A stretch of DNA of 64,000 nucleotides from an uncultured Acidobacteriota bacterium (GCA_937871585.1 CALMPJ010000192.1:1-64000), one strand, 5' to 3'. Shown: positions 50,607 through 60,495, counted from the first letter of the stretch. Translations and numbers: made by a program. The notes: generated by a model not told the origin, from the sequence alone.

Positions 50607-53600
50607 ATGACACCTGAACGCTGGCAACAGATCGAGGAGATCTTTCACGAGGCATCCGACCTCGACGGTGCCGCGCGCTTTGAGTTTCTTGATGAAAGAT
50701 GCGCGGGCGATGCGGAACTTCGCTCCGAGGTCGATCAGCTCCTGTCTCAATACGAACAAGCCAGCAGCTTCATCGAACAACCAATAATCAATAGCACATC
50801 GGGAAATGTCCTCGCTAACTTGCTTGACGAATCCGACGCCGATCCGCTGACCGGAAAGGTTCTTGGCAGCTATCGCATCGAACGCGAGATCGGACGCGGC
50901 GGAATGGGAGCGGTTTACGAAGCGGTTCGTGCTGACGGCGAGTTTCGACTTCGTGTCGCAGTAAAGGTCGTCAAACGCGGTGTCGATACAGACTTTGTTT
51001 TGCGTCGATTTCGCAACGAACGCCAGATACTCGCCGCACTCGATCATCAGTTCATCACGCGACTGATCGACGGCGGCACGACCGATGACGGCCGGCCGTA
51101 CTTCGTGATGGAATACATCGACGGCCTGCCGCTATATCGATATTGCGATCGAGAAAAGCTTTCGCTCGGCAATCGTCTCAACTTATTTTCACGCATCTGC
51201 GAAGCTGTTGAATACGCACACCAGCGGCGTGTCATTCACCGAGATCTGAAGCCTTCGAACATTTTCATCACCAACGACGGCGGTCCGCGTCTTTTGGATT
51301 TTGGCATCGCAAAATTGCTCGATCCGGACCTTGCGATCGACACACTGCAGCCAACGGCTACGGCTCTCAGAATGATGACGGTCGATTACGCGAGTCCCGA
51401 ACAGATCCGCGGCGACAAAGTAACATTTGCGACAGATGTTTACAGCCTTGGTGTCATCTTGTTCGAGTTGCTTACCGGCTACAGACCGTATTCCTTTGCA
51501 AGCCGTTCGCCGCATGATGTCGCGCGGGCTATTTGCGATGAGGATCCTATTTTACCAAGCTCGGTCGGCAAGGTCGAAGGCTCAACGCCGGTTCGTGTTA
51601 ATCCGAATGCGGACACACTATCGGGCGTTGTTTCCGAACAGCCTAAGGTAGTTTCGTCTTCTGATCTCGAAGGCGATCTGGATCGGATCATTCTTCAAGC
51701 TCTGAGAAAAGAGCCGGGCGAACGTTATACATCAGTCGAAAAACTAAGGCTCGATATCCAAGCTCACATTGACGGCGGAAAAGTCGCGGCCGCCGAGATC
51801 GAACGGCGATCAACCCCGCAGGCTATCGAAGACGATCCTGATTCTCGGTCGGTCGCTGTTCTTCCACTCACGCTCCTAAGCCCGACCGGCGAAGAAACAA
51901 CCGATGAAGCGTACCTGACCGTTGGTGTTGCCGACGCGATCATTACGCGATTGACGAATGTTCAGCGGCTAACGGTGCGGCCGACTAGTTCGATAACGCG
52001 ATATTCTGATCGCGACATTAATCCGTTTCGAGCCGGAGCGGAGCTTGGCGTCGATTATGTTCTCGACGGACGAATTCGACGTTTTGGCGAGCGAATTCGT
52101 ATCTCGCTCCAGATGCTTGATGTCCGTAAGATCAAAACGATCTGGGCCGGACATTTTGACGAGCATCTGACCGATGTACTAGAACTCGAAGATGCCATTT
52201 CCGAACAGGTCGCGACTGCACTGATCCCACACCTGACCGGCGAAGACCGCGAAAAGCTGTCGAAACGCGGCACAAACGATCCGCATGCGTACGAAGCATA
52301 TCTTCGTGGGCGTTTTCATTGGAATCAGTTTACGTCTGCTTCGCTTCCTAAGGCTCTTGAGGCATACACAGCCGCGATCGAGATCGATCCACGTTACGCT
52401 CAAGCGCACGCCGCGATCGCTGAATATTTCATCTGGGCGGGCATCTACGGACTCGTGCCGACCGTTTTGACGTATCGAAACGCTTGGGATTCGGTGCATC
52501 GGGCACTTTCGATCGATCAGAATTTGGCTGAGGCTCACGCGACGTATGCGTTGTTGTTGGCAAATGAATTTCGCTGGGATTCAGCCGAAGAAAGCTACAA
52601 ACGCTCGATCTCGCTCAATCCAAAATACGCCCTTGCCCGCGAATGGTTTGCCGCGTTCATGATCGGCAACGGCAGGTTCGAAGAGGGCCTCGAGCAAATG
52701 CACTTGTCTGCGGAACTCGACCCGATGTCGTTGCGAGCGAAGGTGCTAGTCGTTTGGTATCTATACCAATGCCGTGAGTTTGAAAAGGCTCTACAGGTCG
52801 CGGAAGAGATAATCGCCATCGACCCAAACTATCCGCAAGGCCATTTGCAGCGTGGCAATTTGCTATCGGTGCTTGGCCGTCACGATGAAGCGATCGAATC
52901 GCTCACTCTTGCTAACAATATGATGCCGGCGACTGCTTTGGTCGAGTATCCGCTGTGCCTCGCCTATCAGCGTGCGGGCAAGAAAGCCGATGCGGAACGG
53001 CTGGCCGATGCGATGCAGGCGCGTGCTCAAACAGAGTTTGTAAAACCGTATTTCATCGCGATGGCAAACCTTGCCGCAGGCCGCGTCGATCGAACTTTCG
53101 AACTGTTAGAGGTTGCTCTCGAGGAACGCGACGCCTGGCTCATCTGGATCGGAACCGAGCCGAATTTAGACGTGTTACGTGGTGACGAACGGTTTGAACG
53201 AATACTGCGTGCAACTGGTCGCGAGATAGAAAATGGTCACGTCAAGGTGTCGAATACGACTCCGATACACATGACGCCGTCAACGCCTCCTTCGACATAC
53301 GGGATTTCTGAGGCAGTTACGGCACCTTTGGCTGAACCGGAAACCAAACAGATCCGCGATTCGTTCCTATGTCGGCATCGATGGAAATTTGTCGTCTCGG
53401 GCGTGTTTGCGACGCTGATCGCGATCGGGATGGCGACCGGTATTATAAACATTTATATTAATAACGCTCCGAAATTGACCGTTCATCAGGTTGGAAATGC
53501 CGCTCCCGGAACGCTCGCGGTTTTGCCATTCGAGAATGCGACCGGTGATGCGGCAAATGATTACATCGCAAACGGAATGAGCGATATTCTCACATCGCGA

Positions 53601-54869
53601 TTGTCCGTGTTGCCCGACATCAAAGTTATTCCGCGATCATCTGTATCTCGCTTTCGCCGTTCCGATCTGACGGCTCAAGGTGTTGGTCTGGAGCTCGGTG
53701 TCGAACGTGTCGTGAATGGCCAGCTCACAAAACAAGGTGAAACGCTGACGCTCAAGATCGAAATGATCAACGTTATTGACGGCAAGAAGGTGCTCTCGCT
53801 CAATTTTGCCGAACAAGGTGCGAACATCTTGGACCTTCAAGAGGTAATGACGTCGAAGGTAACGGACGCGCTCGCGGCCACGACCGGTACTTCAAGAGCG
53901 GTCGGTAAGAGTTACACCACCAATAACGAAGCCTTTTCCCTTTATTTAAAGGGCGAATTCAGCCGTCAAAAGGGAACTCCGACCGGCACGACCGAGAGTA
54001 TTGCGTTCTACAAACAAGCGATCGGACGCGATCCGAACTACGCTCTCGCCTACCAAGGCCTCGCCCTCGCATATCGGCTTGCTCCGGCGTACGGAGTCGT
54101 CTCGCCGCAAGAAGCGTATCCTGCTGCCAAAACTGCGGCAACGAAGGCTCTTGAGATCGATCCGTCGCTTGGTTCGGCACATGTGCCGCTCGCTTCGATC
54201 AAGTTTGTTTGGGATTGGGATTTCGCAGGCGCTGAGGCCGAGTACAAAGAAGCGATCAGACTGGTGCCCAACAACGCCGAGGCACATTCTAGCTATGCCA
54301 ATGCCTTGATCGCGTTCGGGCGGTTCGACGAGGCATTGAACGAGCTCAAGATCGCCCAGCAGCTCGATCCGCCGTCGCTGTCTATCGCGTCAAACATTGG
54401 TTGGGCGCTGTACGTCGCCGGTCGTCTCGACGAAGCGGAAACCCAAACACGACAAGTGCTTGAACGCGATCCGAATCATGCTCGGGCATATCTTGCTCTA
54501 GGCGAGATCTATGTCGAACGCGGCAAGTTTGACGATGCGATCGCGGCGTATCAAAGATCGAGACAATTGGCCGGCGATCCTTTGACCGACATGGCTCTCG
54601 GCCACGTTTACGGCGTTGCAGGTAGAACCGCCGACGCGAAAAAGGTTGCGGCCGACCTCGAGGTCAAGGTTCTAAAGAAAGAAGTGTCCGCGTTCTTGCC
54701 CGCCGTCGTTTACGCCGGGTTGAATGACAATGACAAGGCGTTCTACTGGCTTGAACGCGCCTATCAGGAACGCTCGAATTGGCTGACGCTGATCAAGGTC
54801 GGACGCCGTATGAAGAATCTCCGTGGCGACCCACGTTTCGATGATCTTTTGAAGCGAATTGGCTTTTGA
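50607..54869 (+). CDS. Ser/Thr protein kinase with two FlgO-like plus TPR output modules
   Basis: 1420 residues from the ATG at 50607, matching the usual M-T-P-E-R-W-Q-Q-I-E-E-I start; an earlier TTG is in frame. A Hanks kinase spans about 85-385: G-R-G-G-M-G-A-V-Y, K120, H-R-D213-L-K-P-S-N, D231-F-G and Y-A-S-P-E-Q-I. Then a FlgO-like beta domain (S-V-A-V-L-P-L-T, about 410-540) and TPRs (about 550-870). One membrane helix lies near 930-950. The same pair follows again: F-E-N-A-T-G-D-A-A-N-D-Y-I-A-N-G-M (about 970-1090) and TPRs (1110-1420). It looks like a tandem duplication of the output module split by the membrane. Substrates and signal are unknown. Confidence 0.9.
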   Translation: MTPERWQQIEEIFHEASDLDGAARFEFLDERCAGDAELRSEVDQLLSQYEQASSFIEQPIINSTSGNVLANLLDESDADPLTGKVLGSYRIEREIGRGGMGAVYEAVRADGEFRLRVAVKVVKRGVDTDFVLRRFRNERQILAALDHQFITRLIDGGTTDDGRPYFVMEYIDGLPLYRYCDREKLSLGNRLNLFSRICEAVEYAHQRRVIHRDLKPSNIFITNDGGPRLLDFGIAKLLDPDLAIDTLQPTATALRMMTVDYASPEQIRGDKVTFATDVYSLGVILFELLTGYRPYSFASRSPHDVARAICDEDPILPSSVGKVEGSTPVRVNPNADTLSGVVSEQPKVVSSSDLEGDLDRIILQALRKEPGERYTSVEKLRLDIQAHIDGGKVAAAEIERRSTPQAIEDDPDSRSVAVLPLTLLSPTGEETTDEAYLTVGVADAIITRLTNVQRLTVRPTSSITRYSDRDINPFRAGAELGVDYVLDGRIRRFGERIRISLQMLDVRKIKTIWAGHFDEHLTDVLELEDAISEQVATALIPHLTGEDREKLSKRGTNDPHAYEAYLRGRFHWNQFTSASLPKALEAYTAAIEIDPRYAQAHAAIAEYFIWAGIYGLVPTVLTYRNAWDSVHRALSIDQNLAEAHATYALLLANEFRWDSAEESYKRSISLNPKYALAREWFAAFMIGNGRFEEGLEQMHLSAELDPMSLRAKVLVVWYLYQCREFEKALQVAEEIIAIDPNYPQGHLQRGNLLSVLGRHDEAIESLTLANNMMPATALVEYPLCLAYQRAGKKADAERLADAMQARAQTEFVKPYFIAMANLAAGRVDRTFELLEVALEERDAWLIWIGTEPNLDVLRGDERFERILRATGREIENGHVKVSNTTPIHMTPSTPPSTYGISEAVTAPLAEPETKQIRDSFLCRHRWKFVVSGVFATLIAIGMATGIINIYINNAPKLTVHQVGNAAPGTLAVLPFENATGDAANDYIANGMSDILTSRLSVLPDIKVIPRSSVSRFRRSDLTAQGVGLELGVERVVNGQLTKQGETLTLKIEMINVIDGKKVLSLNFAEQGANILDLQEVMTSKVTDALAATTGTSRAVGKSYTTNNEAFSLYLKGEFSRQKGTPTGTTESIAFYKQAIGRDPNYALAYQGLALAYRLAPAYGVVSPQEAYPAAKTAATKALEIDPSLGSAHVPLASIKFVWDWDFAGAEAEYKEAIRLVPNNAEAHSSYANALIAFGRFDEALNELKIAQQLDPPSLSIASNIGWALYVAGRLDEAETQTRQVLERDPNHARAYLALGEIYVERGKFDDAIAAYQRSRQLAGDPLTDMALGHVYGVAGRTADAKKVAADLEVKVLKKEVSAFLPAVVYAGLNDNDKAFYWLERAYQERSNWLTLIKVGRRMKNLRGDPRFDDLLKRIGF

Positions 54870-54882
54870 AACTTGAACAAAT

Positions 54883-54895
54883 TTGGTCAGACCAA
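54883..54895. promoter_or_regulatory. GntR/FadR-type palindrome upstream of citrate synthase
   Basis: TTGGTC-A-GACCAA is a perfect 13-nt palindrome fitting the TTGGT-N3-ACCAA core of PdhR/FadR-subfamily GntR operators. It lies about 12 nt before the likely -35 of the gltA promoter. No GntR gene is in the window. Confidence 0.45.
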
Positions 54896-54906
54896 TACGC
54901 AATGCC

Positions 54907-54936
54907 TTGCCTCTACCTCATATTTTGGAATAGAAT
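54907..54936 (+). promoter_or_regulatory. promoter of citrate synthase
   Basis: TTGCCT (54907-54912), 18 nt, TAGAAT (54931-54936), 48 bp before the start codon. Confidence 0.45.
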
Positions 54937-54984
54937 GTAAGATTGCGAAAGCATTGATAATACAAACAGGGATTTAACAAGGAA

Positions 54985-56124
54985 ATGAGTACCGGAACAG
55001 AAACAACAGCAGCAACCGCAGGACTTCGCGGTGTAGTGGCGGCACAAAGCTCGATCGGCGATGTAAATGGCGAACAGGGCATTCTAATCTATCAGGGCTA
55101 CGACATTCATGATCTGGCTGAGAATTCGACCTTTGAGGAGGTCGTTTTTCTTTTGTGGAACGGGCGTTTGCCAAAATCTGACGAGCTGGCCGCGCTGACC
55201 GCAGACCTGCGATCCAACTACGGTGCACCGTCGGAAGTGATCGACATGATGCGCCAGTTTCCGAAGGACGCCGATCCGATGGACGTACTGCGTACGGCGG
55301 TTTCGTCGCTTGATTTTTATGACCAGGGATCGCATGGCACTGATCGCGAATCAGCGGTGCGAAGCGCGGTTAATATCACCGGTCAGATCGGAACTATTGC
55401 CGCCGCGTGGGACCGCATTCGAAACGGCAACGAGCCGATCGCTCCGGACACGAGTCTGTCGATCGCCGAGAATTTCCTTTACATGCTTCGCGGCGAAAAG
55501 CCGGATGCCGAAGAGGCCCGAATGTTCGATGTCGCGCTGATACTGCATGCGGACCATGAGCTAAATGCCTCGACATTCACGACACGTGTGGTCTCGGGAA
55601 CATTGGCCGGAATGTACGGCGCAGTTACCGCCGGAATTGCCGCTTTGGCCGGCCCGCTCCATGGCGGAGCCAATACCAACGTGATGAAAATGCTCATCGC
55701 GATCGACGATCCGGCTAAGATCGACGCTTGGGTTGAAGACGCACTCGAACAAAAGAAAAAGATCATGGGCATCGGCCATGCTGTTTACAAAACCGAAGAC
55801 CCGCGTGCGACCTGGCTTCGTAAGTACTCGAAACGAATGGCTGAAAAAACGGGCGTTTCGAAATGGTTCGAGATGTCGCAGCGTATCGAACAGCTAATGC
55901 TTGAAAAGAAAGGAATGTACCCGAACGTCGATTTCTACTCGGCTTCGACCTACTATCTGATGGGCATCGCTCTCGATATGTACACACCTATCTTCGCGGT
56001 CTCCCGTATCTCAGGCTGGACCGGCCACATCCTCGAACAGTACGCCAACAACAAACTCATTCGCCCACGCGCCGAATACATCGGCGAACGCGATCTGAAG
56101 TACGTTCCGATCGACGAGAGATAA
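54985..56124 (+). CDS. gltA: citrate (or 2-methylcitrate) synthase
   Basis: 379 residues, the length of the short, dimeric class. The active-site residues are present: His in G-P-L-H-G-G-A-N, His in G-I-G-H-A-V-Y-K, and Asp in Y-P-N-V-D-F-Y-S-A-S. The N-terminus A-A-Q-S-S-I-G-D-V-N-G-E-Q-G-I-L-I-Y-Q-G-Y-D-I is typical. It condenses acetyl-CoA with oxaloacetate at the entry of the TCA cycle; the methylcitrate variant cannot be excluded. It stands alone with its own promoter-operator and terminator. Confidence 0.92.
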   Translation: MSTGTETTAATAGLRGVVAAQSSIGDVNGEQGILIYQGYDIHDLAENSTFEEVVFLLWNGRLPKSDELAALTADLRSNYGAPSEVIDMMRQFPKDADPMDVLRTAVSSLDFYDQGSHGTDRESAVRSAVNITGQIGTIAAAWDRIRNGNEPIAPDTSLSIAENFLYMLRGEKPDAEEARMFDVALILHADHELNASTFTTRVVSGTLAGMYGAVTAGIAALAGPLHGGANTNVMKMLIAIDDPAKIDAWVEDALEQKKKIMGIGHAVYKTEDPRATWLRKYSKRMAEKTGVSKWFEMSQRIEQLMLEKKGMYPNVDFYSASTYYLMGIALDMYTPIFAVSRISGWTGHILEQYANNKLIRPRAEYIGERDLKYVPIDER

Positions 56125-56152
56125 GATCCCGCAGTGATGTATGAAAAACAGA

Positions 56153-56190
56153 GCACGGTCGAGAGCGATCTTGACCGTGCCCTTTTCTTT
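56153..56190 (+). terminator. terminator after citrate synthase
   Basis: gcacggtcgaga / tcttgaccgtgc, 12 bp with one G-T pair and a gcga (GNRA) loop, then ccttttcttt. Confidence 0.88.
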
Positions 56191-56261
56191 GTAAACAAAA
56201 GTCGCGTTAAACTCGTAAATAGTTACTGAATCAAACTTCAAGTTGGTCAGGAGTCCAAATT

Positions 56262-58391
56262 ATGAAAGTACTGTTTAGCTTTGCCGCCTTCGTTTTCATT
56301 ATCATTGTTATTGGAAACACCGTTATTATTGCTCAAGATATGAAACCACCTGTTGCTAAGAAAGAGCCTAAGGTTCTTAAGATCCACGGCTATGAGGTCA
56401 CGGATAACTATGCCTGGATGCGTGATCGAAATAAGGACAAAGATCCGGCGATCATTGAATATTTGACGGCGGAGAATAAGTACGTCGATTCGTTAATGGG
56501 CAAGTATCAGGGCCTGCAGGACACGCTGTATAAGGAGATGCTTGGCCGGATTAAGCAGACCGATATGAGTGTGCCGACGTTTAATGGCGGTTACTGGTAC
56601 TTCAGCACGACGGAAGAAGGCAAGCAGTATCCTAAGATACTTCGCAGCAAGACGCGTGACGGAGCAAACCCTGAAGTTTTGCTCGATGTTAACGAAATGG
56701 CGAAGGGCCACAAGTTTTTCTCCGTCGGCTTTACCGAAGTAAGTGACGACGGCAACATGCTCGCGTTTTCGACCGATACGACCGGCTATCGCCAATACAC
56801 GCTGCAATTCAAAGATCTAAGAACCGGCGAGATCCTGCCGAAAAAGGTCGAGCGCGTTACCAGCACCGAATGGTCTGCGGACGGAAAGCACTTCTTTTAT
56901 GTTCAGGAAGACGATGTTTCCAAGCGTTCGGACAAGATGTATCGTTACACGTTTGGTTCGACCGGTGCTGATCCGTTGATATACGAAGAGAAAGACGACC
57001 TGTTTGGCATCGGTATTGGACGATCGCGTGACAAAAAGATGATGTTCCTCGTTTCGTACGCGGCGACGATGCGCGAAGCTCGATACCTTTCATCTGACAA
57101 CCCGACCGGTGATTGGAAAGTGATCTCGCCGCGTCGTGAAGGCCACGAATATGATGTCGATTTCGACATGGGCGAATTCTACATCACGACCAACAAAGAC
57201 GCCGAGAATTTCAAGGTTGTAAAGGCACCTGCAAGCGATCCGAGCGAGAAGAATTGGACCGATTTCATCGCCCATCGACCTGCGGTAAAGGTCGACGGAC
57301 TTAGCTTTTTCAATGGTTACGCCGTAGTGTCGGAGCTTGAGAATGGCCTCGAATATCTCCGCGTTATGGACCGAAAGACGCGTCGTGCCGATATTCGCAT
57401 TCCAACTGATGAACACGTCTATACAATGGGCCTGAGCGGCAATCCTGAATACAACACGGACTATGTTCGTTATAACTATTCTTCGATGATCACGCCGAAT
57501 ACAACCTACGAATTTGACTTCAAAACACGTAAGAGCACGGCCGTGAAACAGCAGGAGATACCAAGCGGCCACGACAAATCGAAATATGAGACAACACGCG
57601 TCTGGGCAACGGCTCGTGATGGCGTGAAAGTTCCTGTTTCGCTGATCATGAAGAAGGGAACTAAGCTCGACGGCAAGGCTCCGATGCTGCTTTACGCCTA
57701 CGGCTCGTATGGAGCGTCGATGACGCCGAACTTTTCGACGGCTCGGCTTTCGCTCGTTGATCGGGGAATGATCTATGCCATTGCACACATTCGCGGAGGC
57801 AGCGAGCTTGGTGAGAAATGGCGTCAGGATGGTCGTATGTTCAAGAAAATGAACACGTTCCACGATTTCATCGATTCGGCGAAATGGCTTGTCGAGAACA
57901 AATTCACTTCGAGCGACCGACTCGTTATCCAAGGCGGTTCGGCCGGCGGTCTGCTTATGGGCGTCGTCGTAAATCAGGCTCCGGAGCTGTTCAAAGCGTC
58001 AATAGCTCAGGTCCCGTTTGTCGATGTTATGAATACGATGATCGACGACACATTGCCGCTCACGACCGGCGAATGGATCGAATGGGGCAATCCGCGCGAC
58101 GACAAGAAAGCGTGGGATTACATGTTTACTTACTCTCCATACGACAACGTCAAAAAGCAGGCATATCCGAATATGCTTATCGAAGTTTCGCTCAACGACA
58201 GCCAGGTTCCATATTGGGAAGGCGCAAAATGGGCCGCCAAGCTGCGTGAGATGAAGACCGACAAGAATGTTGTCCTGCTCAAAACCAACATGGGAGCCGG
58301 CCACGGCGGTGCTTCCGGACGCTACGATCGCCTTAAAGAAGTCGCGTTCGATTACGCCTACGCGCTGACGCAGGTTGGTATCGATAAGTAG
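56262..58391 (+). CDS. S9A prolyl-oligopeptidase family protein (oligopeptidase B-like), secreted
   Basis: 709 residues with a signal peptide, unlike cytosolic PtrB. A beta-propeller part (about 90-430, Y-W-Y-F-S-T-T-E-E-G-K-Q-Y and D-V-N-E-M-A) is followed by the alpha/beta-hydrolase: Y-G-S-Y-G-A-S at about 490, S560 in G-G-S-A-G-G-L, an Asp after it and His in A-G-H-G-G-A-S-G-R. It cleaves short peptides in the periplasm; a basic-residue preference as in oligopeptidase B is suggested by family likeness only. It fits with the M28 and S46 peptidases as part of a peptide-use set. Confidence 0.92.
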   Translation: MKVLFSFAAFVFIIIVIGNTVIIAQDMKPPVAKKEPKVLKIHGYEVTDNYAWMRDRNKDKDPAIIEYLTAENKYVDSLMGKYQGLQDTLYKEMLGRIKQTDMSVPTFNGGYWYFSTTEEGKQYPKILRSKTRDGANPEVLLDVNEMAKGHKFFSVGFTEVSDDGNMLAFSTDTTGYRQYTLQFKDLRTGEILPKKVERVTSTEWSADGKHFFYVQEDDVSKRSDKMYRYTFGSTGADPLIYEEKDDLFGIGIGRSRDKKMMFLVSYAATMREARYLSSDNPTGDWKVISPRREGHEYDVDFDMGEFYITTNKDAENFKVVKAPASDPSEKNWTDFIAHRPAVKVDGLSFFNGYAVVSELENGLEYLRVMDRKTRRADIRIPTDEHVYTMGLSGNPEYNTDYVRYNYSSMITPNTTYEFDFKTRKSTAVKQQEIPSGHDKSKYETTRVWATARDGVKVPVSLIMKKGTKLDGKAPMLLYAYGSYGASMTPNFSTARLSLVDRGMIYAIAHIRGGSELGEKWRQDGRMFKKMNTFHDFIDSAKWLVENKFTSSDRLVIQGGSAGGLLMGVVVNQAPELFKASIAQVPFVDVMNTMIDDTLPLTTGEWIEWGNPRDDKKAWDYMFTYSPYDNVKKQAYPNMLIEVSLNDSQVPYWEGAKWAAKLREMKTDKNVVLLKTNMGAGHGGASGRYDRLKEVAFDYAYALTQVGIDK

Positions 58392-58416
58392 CTCAATCTT
58401 GATCCTATCGATCACT

Positions 58417-58455
58417 AAGGCTGTCCGAAAATGGATTCGGACAGCCTTTCTTTTT
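58417..58455 (+). terminator. terminator after the S9 peptidase
   Basis: aaggctgtccgaa / ttcggacagcctt, a 13-bp perfect stem with a 6-nt loop, then tctttttg. Confidence 0.92.
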
Positions 58456-58491
58456 GTTTCGACGAGATTCGAACTATTATTGTAACTAGCC

Positions 58492-59193
58492 GTGAATCTG
58501 CCGAATTACATCACAATTGGCCGCATCGTGTTCGTGCCTCTGCTCGTCGTTGTATTGATGACGCCTGAGGCAGGCAAATGGTTCGGCATTAGCAGCTATG
58601 CTCTCGGCATCGTGATCTTCTTGATCGCGGCGTTGTCAGACATTCTCGACGGCCAACTTGCACGTCGCCGAAAGCAGGTCTCAACGCTCGGCAAATTCCT
58701 CGATCCGATCGCAGATAAGCTGCTGATCTCAGCCGCGTTGATCGTGCTCGTCGAAAAGCATTTGGCGCCGTCTTGGGCCGTATGCGTTATCATTGGCCGC
58801 GAATTCATCATTACCGGCCTCAGAAGCGTCGCCGCCAGCGAGGGTGTCATCATTCAGGCTCAGGGAATGGGCAAGCTCAAGATGTGGGCACAATGTGTCG
58901 CTATCGTTGCTCTGCTGGTCGCCGCAGCAAACGGCATCGTTCCCGTATCAAACTTCGGCCTCGACTATCCTGCACTTTTCTGGCAGGTGACCGAGGTTCA
59001 GACCGCATTTTCGAACCTTTCGACCTTCAACCTTACGTCGAATGACTGGAAGGTTTTCGGTTATCTCGTCGGCCGCGGAGCATTGTGGCTCTCTGTAATA
59101 CTTGCCCTTTGGTCGATGTGGGGCTATTTCGCTTATTTCCTGCGCGAACGGAAACGCAACGAACCGATCAACGAAATAGATGAAGCACAATAA
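58492..59193 (+). CDS. pgsA: CDP-diacylglycerol--glycerol-3-phosphate 3-phosphatidyltransferase
   Basis: 233 residues, GTG start a few bases after AT-rich -10-like boxes, so perhaps leaderless. The CDP-alcohol phosphotransferase motif D-x2-D-G-x2-A-R-x8-G-x3-D-x3-D is complete (D-I-L-D-G-Q-L-A-R ... G-K-F-L-D-P-I-A-D). Several membrane helices are visible. It makes phosphatidylglycerol phosphate, the precursor of PG and cardiolipin. The tail is longer than in many PgsA proteins and ends in a charged E-R-K-R-N-E region. A terminator separates it from a convergent gene. Confidence 0.93.
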   Translation: MNLPNYITIGRIVFVPLLVVVLMTPEAGKWFGISSYALGIVIFLIAALSDILDGQLARRRKQVSTLGKFLDPIADKLLISAALIVLVEKHLAPSWAVCVIIGREFIITGLRSVAASEGVIIQAQGMGKLKMWAQCVAIVALLVAAANGIVPVSNFGLDYPALFWQVTEVQTAFSNLSTFNLTSNDWKVFGYLVGRGALWLSVILALWSMWGYFAYFLRERKRNEPINEIDEAQ

Positions 59194-59197
59194 AAAA

Positions 59198-59223
59198 GCG
59201 GATGCGACCTAGATCGCATCCGC
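59198..59223 (-). terminator. terminator for the minus-strand secreted protein, near pgsA
   Basis: gcggatgcga / tcgcatccgc, 10 bp with a 6-nt loop. On the minus strand it is followed by a run of six T residues (59192-59197). It can also slow the plus strand after pgsA. Confidence 0.88.
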
Positions 59224-59246
59224 GAGTGTTTGAACATCGAATCCGC

Positions 59247-60221
59247 CTATTGAATTTCCACCCAATCGCCGGTGTGAATTTCCTGACCAGTGCGTGTGAT
59301 CACAATGGTCGCCGTGTGTTCTTTGACGTTCAGAACAATGGCTTCGCCAACAACCTTGCGAATTGAGGGGCGTCCGATCTTGGCATCGTATGCCGTGACG
59401 ACATCGACTTGAGCCTTATCACCACTCTTGCGCGGAGCTTGGTTCGAGAATTTGCCTCCGCGATATACATCGCTTTGGAATGTTTCGTCCCGCGCGCTGA
59501 CAGATTCTTTCTCTGGAGTCTTCATCAGATTTCCGCGGCCAAGCGGGCGGAATATCGTAAGTCTGTCACCTACGCGAACGCTATCGTCGGCTCCAAGGTC
59601 AACGTAGGCAACAAAGTCTCGCGAGAGCATTTCGGCTCCGTCGCGTGCCATCAAGATGCGGCCCATCGCCTTGCCCGACGGATCGCCGAATAGGTCCAGT
59701 GCCGGACGTGGTTCGACGAGCGGGCTAACACGGTTCTCGGTCAACTGCAGCACGTCGCCGAGATAAAAGCTGTCGCACGACGCTTTTACGCGAGCAACCG
59801 AGTAGTCTTGCTTGACACGCACGACCTCGACCGCTCCGACCTCTTGGACATAGAAACCGACATCCTGCTTTTTAGTCCAGCGGCTTTCGACCTGGCCACG
59901 TGGGCGAACGATCGAGAATACATCGCCCACATTAGCACCTTTGCTCGAACCCACATTGATGTACACGTAGTCGCTTTGAACGAAATTGTAGCCGTCGGCT
60001 TCGTCATTTGCTCCGATGATCGTGTTCGTCGTGCTCATCGCATTTTTTTGGATGTAGCCGGCACAGTAAAGATTGTTGCCCGCAGCAACTGTCATCGGAG
60101 CACGGCCGCTGCCGTAAACGACGGTCGAAGACGGTTTGTTCTGGGCATTAACACTCAGTGCCAGCATCGCTGAACACACAGACAAGAATAGTACGCGTTT
60201 TATTAGATTGGTTTGAATCAT
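59247..60221 (-). CDS. secreted protein of unknown function, FlgT-C-like domain
   Basis: 324 residues with a signal peptide ending V-N-A-Q. Three similar small beta domains are suggested by the repeated G-D-V-F-S-I-V-R-P, G-D-V-L-Q-L-T-E-N and G-D-R-L-T-I-F-R-P motifs, each preceded by a G-A-x-V or D-S-V-R-V-type turn. The C-terminal block V-G-E-A-I-V-L-N-V-K-E-H-T-A-T-I-V-I-T and I-H-T-G-D-W-V-E-I resembles the C-terminal domain of FlgT-like proteins. It should be periplasmic or outer-envelope. No close named family was recognised. It is a single gene with its own terminator. Confidence 0.7.
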   Translation of the reverse strand: MIQTNLIKRVLFLSVCSAMLALSVNAQNKPSSTVVYGSGRAPMTVAAGNNLYCAGYIQKNAMSTTNTIIGANDEADGYNFVQSDYVYINVGSSKGANVGDVFSIVRPRGQVESRWTKKQDVGFYVQEVGAVEVVRVKQDYSVARVKASCDSFYLGDVLQLTENRVSPLVEPRPALDLFGDPSGKAMGRILMARDGAEMLSRDFVAYVDLGADDSVRVGDRLTIFRPLGRGNLMKTPEKESVSARDETFQSDVYRGGKFSNQAPRKSGDKAQVDVVTAYDAKIGRPSIRKVVGEAIVLNVKEHTATIVITRTGQEIHTGDWVEIQ

Positions 60222-60429
60222 GTTTCCTCTAAGTTCTCAGAGATTGAATGACCGCCGGAAGAAAGCCGCGGTCGGAGATGATCAGGACACCATGAACCAT
60301 TCGCACATAGGTGCCGACAAATACATTTTACCGAGATTGAGCCGATTGGTCAACATATTTAATCATTGTTGTGCATCTTGCTAGATCCAATTCGGCCGTG
60401 ATCGTTAATAAGCAAATTCCATTAGCGAT

Positions 60430-60459
60430 TTGAACTCGGCTCACTCGTTTTGCTATCAT
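60430..60459 (+). promoter_or_regulatory. promoter of the tRNA-Thr gene
   Basis: TTGAAC (60430-60435), 18 nt, TATCAT (60454-60459) preceded by TGC (an extended -10), 36 bp before the tRNA. Confidence 0.55.
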
Positions 60460-60495
60460 CTCCGTTTGCGGTATCAAGCCGCACCTCCACACCAA

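Noticed and set aside
57090-57932. A 280-residue open frame on the minus strand
   Set aside because: Antisense to the S9 peptidase hydrolase domain, with no recognisable motif.
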